From Lichina pygmaea (taxonomy: Eukaryota; Ascomycota; Lichinomycetes; Lichinales; Lichinaceae): a DNA stretch of 64,000 bases. Shown here one piece after another: positions 57,483-64,000 of the stretch (its first letter is position 1; each line of letters opens with the position of its first letter). The notes under the pieces were generated by a model. The model was not told where the DNA came from. It did not search any database and saw only the letters and a program-made list of their open reading frames with translations. The DNA is taken from the NCBI GenBank assembly GCA_963422465.1, contig OY730174.1, positions 496,001 through 560,000 of the forward strand. Reading direction: 5' to 3'. The position numbers and the translations under genes were made by a program.

Positions 57483-58446
57483 ATGACTCGATTCCGGCCC
57501 TGTATAGACATACACGCCGGACAAGTGAAACAGATTGTGGGAGGCAGCCTGAGCGAGAGTGAGTCGACGCTGCAGACGAACCATGTGTCGAGGCACCCGC
57601 CCGGGTACTTTGCAGGGCTGTACAGAAAGAACGGTCTCCGGGGCGCGCACGTCATCATGCTCGGGCCGGGCAACGACGCCGCGGCCAGAGAAGCGCTGGA
57701 TGCGTGGCCCGGCGAACTGCAGCTCGGAGGGGGCATCACGGACGAAAACGCACGGCGTTGGATCGATGCTGGCGCAGGGAAGGTATCCATCTCAGTGGCC
57801 TCGTTCTTCTCATCAGCCGGACTACTACTTCTACTTCTGCTATCCATGGATCTCCTATGAGTTGATAGATATCAGACACTTAGAGATACGTGTAGGTCAT
57901 TGTCACGTCGTACCTGTTCCCGAACGCTGCATTTTCCATGGAACACCTTCAGCGTCTTTTGGACACCCTGCAAGGTGACAAGGACAGGCTGGTGATCGAT
58001 CTCAGCTGCAGGCGAAGGGATAGCAGCTGGTTCGTTGCGATGAACAAGTGGCAGACATTTACGGATATGGAACTTTGCCAAGGTGTGTCCATGTCGCTCA
58101 CACACCTGTTCAGATGAATGGATGGGACATCATGTAACCCTGCTCGATGGGAATAGAATCGATCAAGCTGTTGGAACCGTTCTGTTCCGAGTTCCTTGTG
58201 CATGCCGCCAACCACGAAGGCCTGCAGAGAGGTATCGACGAGGAACTTGTGCGGAGTCTCGCGTCGTGGTGCACGATTCCGGTCACGTATGCAGGTGGCA
58301 GCCGGAGTGCCAGCGATCTGCGCCGGGTCGAGGAACTGAGTCACGGCAGCGTGGATCTGACCATTGGTAGCGCACTTGATATCTTTGGTGGCACCGGAGC
58401 GACGCTGGAGGACTGTACAAAGTGGAATGAAAGCAGGGAGACTTGA
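57483..58446 (+). CDS. HIS6: Phosphoribosylformimino-AICAR ribotide isomerase (histidine synthesis)
   Basis: Catalyses the Amadori-type isomerisation of ProFAR to PRFAR, the fourth step of histidine synthesis, in the cytosol. The barrel starts [20 protein letters not shown] with the N-terminal catalytic Asp, followed by [31 protein letters not shown] and the C-terminal phosphate-binding [11 protein letters not shown]. Three exons keep phase: 57483-57782, 57896-58082 and 58157-58446, giving 258 aa, close to yeast His6. Introns are 113 and 74 nt. An upstream in-frame extension exists, but this Met gives the conserved N-terminus. Confidence 0.95.
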
Positions 58447-58723
58447 GTATGCCCGATCATCCCTTACTTAGTGCTCGGCAACGACCCCTCCCTCACAGAG
58501 ACGGGATCATAGGAAAGGAGCACCAACCTCGAACTCCAAGACTATCTAATGGCTCTTCAGATCCACAAGAAGCAAGCTCAGTGGTGCTGCGGGGATCGAT
58601 AAATACACCTGTACATAGAAGAAGAAAATTGCGGTTGCCAGTCGAGACCCCGACGCGCCCCAATGCGAAAGGAAACGGATGCTCCAATGTAGATATAACC
58701 CACTATAGCTTCGACCAGGTCCA

Positions 58724-59296
58724 TCACGACAAAGCTATATTACCAGGATTGCGTTGCCTCGAGTGCAGATATGCCTGGGACCCGCAGAATACCAGGAACA
58801 CCTGTGCGAACCGGAAAGATGGTCAGCGCACCGGGCCATTCCATCGCCTTCCTCGAATCGATCGGGAAGTGCGGAAAGCGAGGCTGAGGGGATGAACCAT
58901 TCAAGTCCAAGAAAGTGGGACATACCACGTAGACGAGCACAGCTGCAAAGACCGTCCTCGCCGCAGCTTTCCCATCCTTCGGGTCATTTACCGAGCCCAT
59001 CATAGAATGGTGATTCGTCTGTTGAGCGTGCGGTCACGCGCGGAGCCGGTTGCACGCCACAGCAGTCAGCAAAGAGGTCACCGTCAGATTTCCCCTACGC
59101 CAGTTTCTCTCCAGCAAGAAGGGAGCCCAAGTAGGCACAACACAGTGACAAGACCTCGAAGCAAGACACAGCCCCACGAAGGGCTACCAGAGAAACGTAC
59201 CCTGAACAACGATCCAATGACGGACAGGATGGCGATGGCGAAGAACGAGACTACCACCCTATCGTAGTTGCGCCAATGGTTAGCCTCGACGATCAT
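58724..59296 (-). CDS. V-ATPase subunit f (YPR170W-B/RNASEK family)
   Basis: Small two-helix subunit of the V-ATPase Vo sector. Three exons, easily missed because each is under 100 nt, keep phase 0: 59201-59296, 58926-59018 and 58724-58801 (introns 182 and 124 nt), giving 88 aa. The first helix is VVVSFFAIAILSVIGSLF, followed by the luminal loop NHHSMMGSVNDPKDG. The second helix runs through VFAAVLVYV across the last intron into VFLVFCGSQAYL. Length and both segments match the yeast 85-aa subunit. An exon further upstream is possible but not needed. Confidence 0.85.
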
Positions 59297-59847
59297 ACCT
59301 AAGCGGTCGATGCTGCGCGATAGGAGCGAAGATGGTGAACGGGGGATCCGTGCTCTGGGTGTGTCTGAAGCATTACTCCTAGAAGACCGGAGAGCTGGAG
59401 AGAGAAAAAGAGAGGGAGACAGAGTACCAGACTTACCCACTCCATGCGTTCAACGGCGAAAGAAGTGGCTTCATGGCGCTCAAAGTACCCTAGTGCCTGT
59501 GTCCGGAGATGGCTGAGCCAAGGAAAGACACGGTGCCAGCGAGAGGGACGGTTACGGTACTGCACGCCCCTCTGGGGACTTTTGCTGCGTCGGATGATGA
59601 GGTCAACGCTGGTCGGTTTGCGGTGATCGTCATGACGGCCAGGAACAGAGAGGCGCACGTGATTGGTTTATGACTTTTGCAAGTGGGTGTGATGACTAAG
59701 CAGACTCCTTGGACTGCATTGGACTGCATTGGACTGGCAGTGACCGGGTTAGCAATGAATCAATTCAAAATGGAAATATATAAGTAGCCTGTGGGCTGCT
59801 CGGCATCAAAGATTTGGTGTGAATGGGATGTGTCCCAACGCCAGGGT
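59297..59847. other. Region between V-ATPase f and ELP3
   Basis: Minus-strand fragments with a GTAAGT donor near 59437 can be read, but none joins in phase to a recognisable protein. They may be 5' leader of the V-ATPase f gene or chance frames. A repeated TTGGACTGCA word occurs near 59709-59735. Confidence 0.5.
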
Positions 59848-61703
59848 TTACATTCCAACGTAGATGGCGCGTTTACTTGGCCTGAGCATCGGTGTCGGTT
59901 CTACCTCTCGCCCATTGTTTTCAGGTTCCAACGCTTTGCTCATATAAGGACCATCCAACGAGTAGCCCAGCCGTGCATAGTAGCTGCGCACTCCGACCCC
60001 GGAGATGACGCTGATCTTCTGGCTTCGATGCTCGTGCCTGGCTATGCGCTCGGCCTCCTCCATAAGCAACGTGCCGTAGCCCTGGTGTTGGAACTTCTTC
60101 GGGTCGCGCCCGTGCATGGGCACCGCGGAGCCGTACACGTGTAGCTCCCTGACGAGGCTGGTCGGCAGAGCCTTGAGTTCCGGGCGGAAGGTGTGCGTGG
60201 CGCTGCATCTTCGGAGGCGAAGCAGAGCGATGAGGATGTCCTGCTTCGGGTCCTCGTACGCGAGGAAGGTCTCCCACCCTCCGTTCGCGGCGTAGTCCCG
60301 CCGAACGAGCTCCACCTGCGACGGTCGGGTCTTGTTCTTGACCTCGTTGATGCCAACCTCACGGGTTCGAACATCTCGACAGGTCGTCCCGAAGTCCTTC
60401 ATCCGCGCCAGCGCCAACTCGCGCAGATTTCCGTTCTCGACACCAGACGTCACCAGCGGCATCGGTATGTCACGTTGTACTCGGTAGATGCGAGTCCATG
60501 GTGGCACAAGAGCAAGGATCCGGGCCACGAGGTCGATCAGAGCATTCGGCGTGTAGTTCTTGTACCTGCCCGTGCGCCAGAGCTCGTAGAGGCCTGTGCC
60601 TCGGATGACCAAAGTAGGATAGATCTTCAGCCCGTCCGTCCGAAAGTCTGGATTCTCAAAGTACTCTCGGAACTGGTCGAGATCCCGCTCCATCCCGACG
60701 TTGGGCAGATCGGGCATCATATGACTGACGACCTTGAAGCCGGCGTCTTTGGCCAGCCTGAAAGTCTCTGCCACGGCTGCCACGGTATGCCCTCTGTTGG
60801 TGTCCCGGGCCACGTCTTCGTACAGAGACTGCACGCCGACCTCGAGTCGGGTGCAGCCGTAGCGCAACATGCTGCTCAGATGTGTATCGAGGCAATAATC
60901 CGGTCTCGTCTCGATGGTGATGCCGACACACTTGATGCTGCTCATCTCGCCGGCTTCCACGGCCTCGTCGACGCTGTCTCCCTGGTAGCCACTCAAGGCG
61001 TTATGCAGCTGCGAGATGAACCATTCCCGGTAGCTTTCGGACAGCGACATGAAAGTGCCGCCCATGATGATGTACTCGACCTTGTCGACGCTGTGGCCAA
61101 GAGCCTTGATCTGCTCCACTCGGCCGCGAGCCTGTTCGTACGGATCGTAGCGAGCTCTGATCGCGCGCATCGACGTCGGTTCATATCCGGTATAGGACTG
61201 GGTCGAGTACTCGAAATCCGAGTCAGGCCCGCCTGGGCAGTAGACGCACACGTTTCCAGTGAAAGAGATATGGGGACATCGATGCGGCTTGCACATGACC
61301 GCCACGACAGCTATCCCAGAAGAGGTTCCTGCAGACGGGTGATTGAGTCACCACGCATCAATCAGACGGCGGCGATAGCGCAGGACGGACACGTACGTAT
61401 CGGTTTGGCCACCAGGTTGGGGAGAATGTATTTCTTGTAGTGCTCTGGGATTGCCGCTATGATGGCCGTCAGCGACGGAATATTGCTGAGCTTGTGTCTT
61501 TTTGATATCTGAGCCCGGAGGCTGTTGAGATTGACGTCTTTCTTCGGCTTTGAGCCATTGGCCTTTGCTTCATAGTCTTGAATGAGCGCGCTCGCAACGT
61601 CGGAGCAGGCTTGCATGAACCGTTCATTTTCTGGTGCTAGGTTTGTGTGTCTGGGACCGGCACTCTTGGGCGGTGCCAAGATGGTCTGGGTCTGTGTAGC
61701 CAT
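59848..61703 (-). CDS. ELP3: Elongator complex catalytic subunit Elp3
   Basis: Radical-SAM/acetyl-CoA enzyme that makes the cm5U-type modification at wobble uridine of tRNAs as part of Elongator. The N-terminal domain carries the cluster cysteines in [19 protein letters not shown], and radical-SAM core segments include [11 protein letters not shown] and [11 protein letters not shown]. The C-terminal GNAT domain includes [24 protein letters not shown] and YYARLGY. Two exons keep phase: 61397-61703 and 59848-61328, giving 595 aa. The 68-nt intron (GTACGT donor, CAG acceptor) joins KPIR to [11 protein letters not shown]. Two unrelated tRNA-modification genes, ELP3 and RIT1, occur in this window. 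Confidence 0.97.
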
Positions 61704-62025
61704 CTTTTATGTTGGAATATCAACAACGATGGGCTTGAAGATGCGATGAAGATGGGAATCTAGAGAGGGGTACGATACGTATTGATGTACCGTACCGGTA
61801 CGTATTACTTGTACGGAGTACGTACTCGTAGCTGCTGATAGGTCGCGGTACGTACCTGGGCTGATTGATCGGTACGTATGTACTTCCGTACGTACGGAGG
61901 TACTTACGTACCGGTAAGAAGAACGGCAAGTTCCGGTGTCGCAACACGAGAGAAGAGCTCCGACCATCCCAACCGCCAGGAAACACCTCAAGCGGTCCAA
62001 GTCCGGATCGAATGATCATCCAAAC
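61704..62025. other. ELP3/LSC1 divergent promoter with dense GTAC palindromes
   Basis: About 320 bp between divergent genes. From about 61770 to 61920 it is dominated by TACGTAC, GTACCGGTAC and CCGTACGG-type palindromes. No gene. Confidence 0.7.
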
Positions 62026-63407
<1,382 letters not shown>

Positions 63408-63749
63408 ACGACCGTCGGCGGTCGAATACTTCTCCCGTGTCGATATTTGGCAGTGTATATCTGACATGCGCGGTTTCATCGCTTCGGTTGCAATTCGTAT
63501 GCCTCTCGGTCCGTGACATCGGGCCGTCTGATGCCGTAAAGGTAGTGAAACGCTCCTCGTGCTATAAGTTATACCGGTACTTACGCATGTTACGTACGCT
63601 CCGTACATACGTACGGATGTAGGACGTTGCATTTTGCCCTGCACCCAACCACGTCGCTAAGGTAAAGTCCGAGCCACGGCCTATCTCCGTCTACCTCACC
63701 GCAATGAGCAGCGCCAGCAACACGTCGGCGACCCAGGACAAGTCAGAAG
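63408..63749. other. Intergenic region between LSC1 and the AP-2 mu gene
   Basis: Contains a GTAC-rich block (about 63570-63620) and the promoter of the next gene. An ATG at 63704 is out of frame with the next coding region. Confidence 0.55.
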
Positions 63750-64000
63750 ATGATCTCCGGCATCCTGATCTTCAACCAGAAGGGCGAGAACCTCATCTTC
63801 CGCTCCTTCCGCAATGACTGTCGGCCACGGCTGGCGGACGTGTTCCGCATCCAGGTGCTGTCGAACGCGCAGGTGCGGTCGCCGATCCTGACGCTCGGCT
63901 CGACCACGTTCAGCCACGTCCGGCACGAGAACATCTACCTCGTCGCCGTCACCAAGAGCAACGCCAATGCCGCGCTCGTGTTCGAGTTCCTGTACCGGCT
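63750..64000 (+). CDS. AP-2 clathrin adaptor mu subunit, 3'-partial
   Basis: Cargo-binding medium chain of the plasma-membrane AP-2 complex. The visible 83 residues are the N-terminal longin-like domain: MISGILIFNQKGENLI, RPRLADVFRIQVL, then SPILTLGSTTFSHV and ENIYLVAVTKSNANAALVF. The frame is open at the window edge. ATG 63750 gives the family's usual start. The choice of AP-2 over AP-1 rests on this N-terminus. Confidence 0.9.
   Translation, partial: MISGILIFNQKGENLIFRSFRNDCRPRLADVFRIQVLSNAQVRSPILTLGSTTFSHVRHENIYLVAVTKSNANAALVFEFLYR

Noticed and set aside
59299-59658. Minus-strand frames upstream of the V-ATPase f gene as extra exons
   Set aside because: Splice phases do not join to the conserved protein, and the 88-aa product already matches the family length.

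Overview
This window is nuclear DNA of a filamentous ascomycete (Pezizomycotina, probably Sordariomycetes; the order is not determined). Short GT-AG introns of about 48-142 nt with CTRAC-type branch sites interrupt most genes. STE12 has the ascomycete homeodomain plus two C2H2 fingers, the HemA leader carries Cys-Pro heme motifs, and a Zn2Cys6 regulator and a HeLo-like/Fungal_N protein are present. All gene models were assembled by eye from splice signals and reading-frame phase; no search was run.

Layout. 1-5.6 kb: 3' part of a SNF2-family ATPase gene, then 5-aminolevulinate synthase (hemA). 5.6-14.0 kb: 8.4 kb with no recognisable gene, holding low-complexity DNA, a 0.8-kb foldback element with perfect 121-bp inverted arms (7206-8011) and a 4-kb tract packed with unrelated hairpins (9931-13944) that ends 66 bp before the next gene. 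14.0-16.8 kb: RIT1 (initiator-tRNA ribosyl-phosphate transferase) followed by a decayed tandem copy of its own 3' end. 18.0-24.4 kb: INO80 on the minus strand. 26.25-29.73 kb: a very young Ty1/copia element with identical LTRs and a deleted reverse transcriptase. 30.3-45.8 kb: NHX1 (-), a sucrose/alpha-glucoside-type transporter (+), SED5 syntaxin (-), prenylcysteine oxidase (+) and STE12 (-). 45.8-53.4 kb: a gene-poor stretch with a stand-alone HeLo-like/Fungal_N protein, a Tc1/mariner relic and a diverged tandem duplication. 53.4-64 kb: a compact block with a Zn2Cys6 regulator (-), FAF1 (-), HIS6 (+), V-ATPase subunit f (-), ELP3 (-), LSC1 (+) and the start of the AP-2 mu subunit gene (+).

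The genes are mostly housekeeping: heme synthesis, tRNA modification (RIT1, ELP3), chromatin (INO80, SNF2), endomembrane traffic and acidification (SED5, NHX1, AP-2 mu, V-ATPase f), TCA cycle and histidine synthesis. I see no biosynthetic gene cluster. The most unusual content is non-coding: the hairpin tract, the foldback element, recurrent palindromic GTAC repeats that also mark both transposon insertion sites, seven long G/C homopolymers, and a 28-nt poly-G inside the intron that splits the second STE12 zinc finger.
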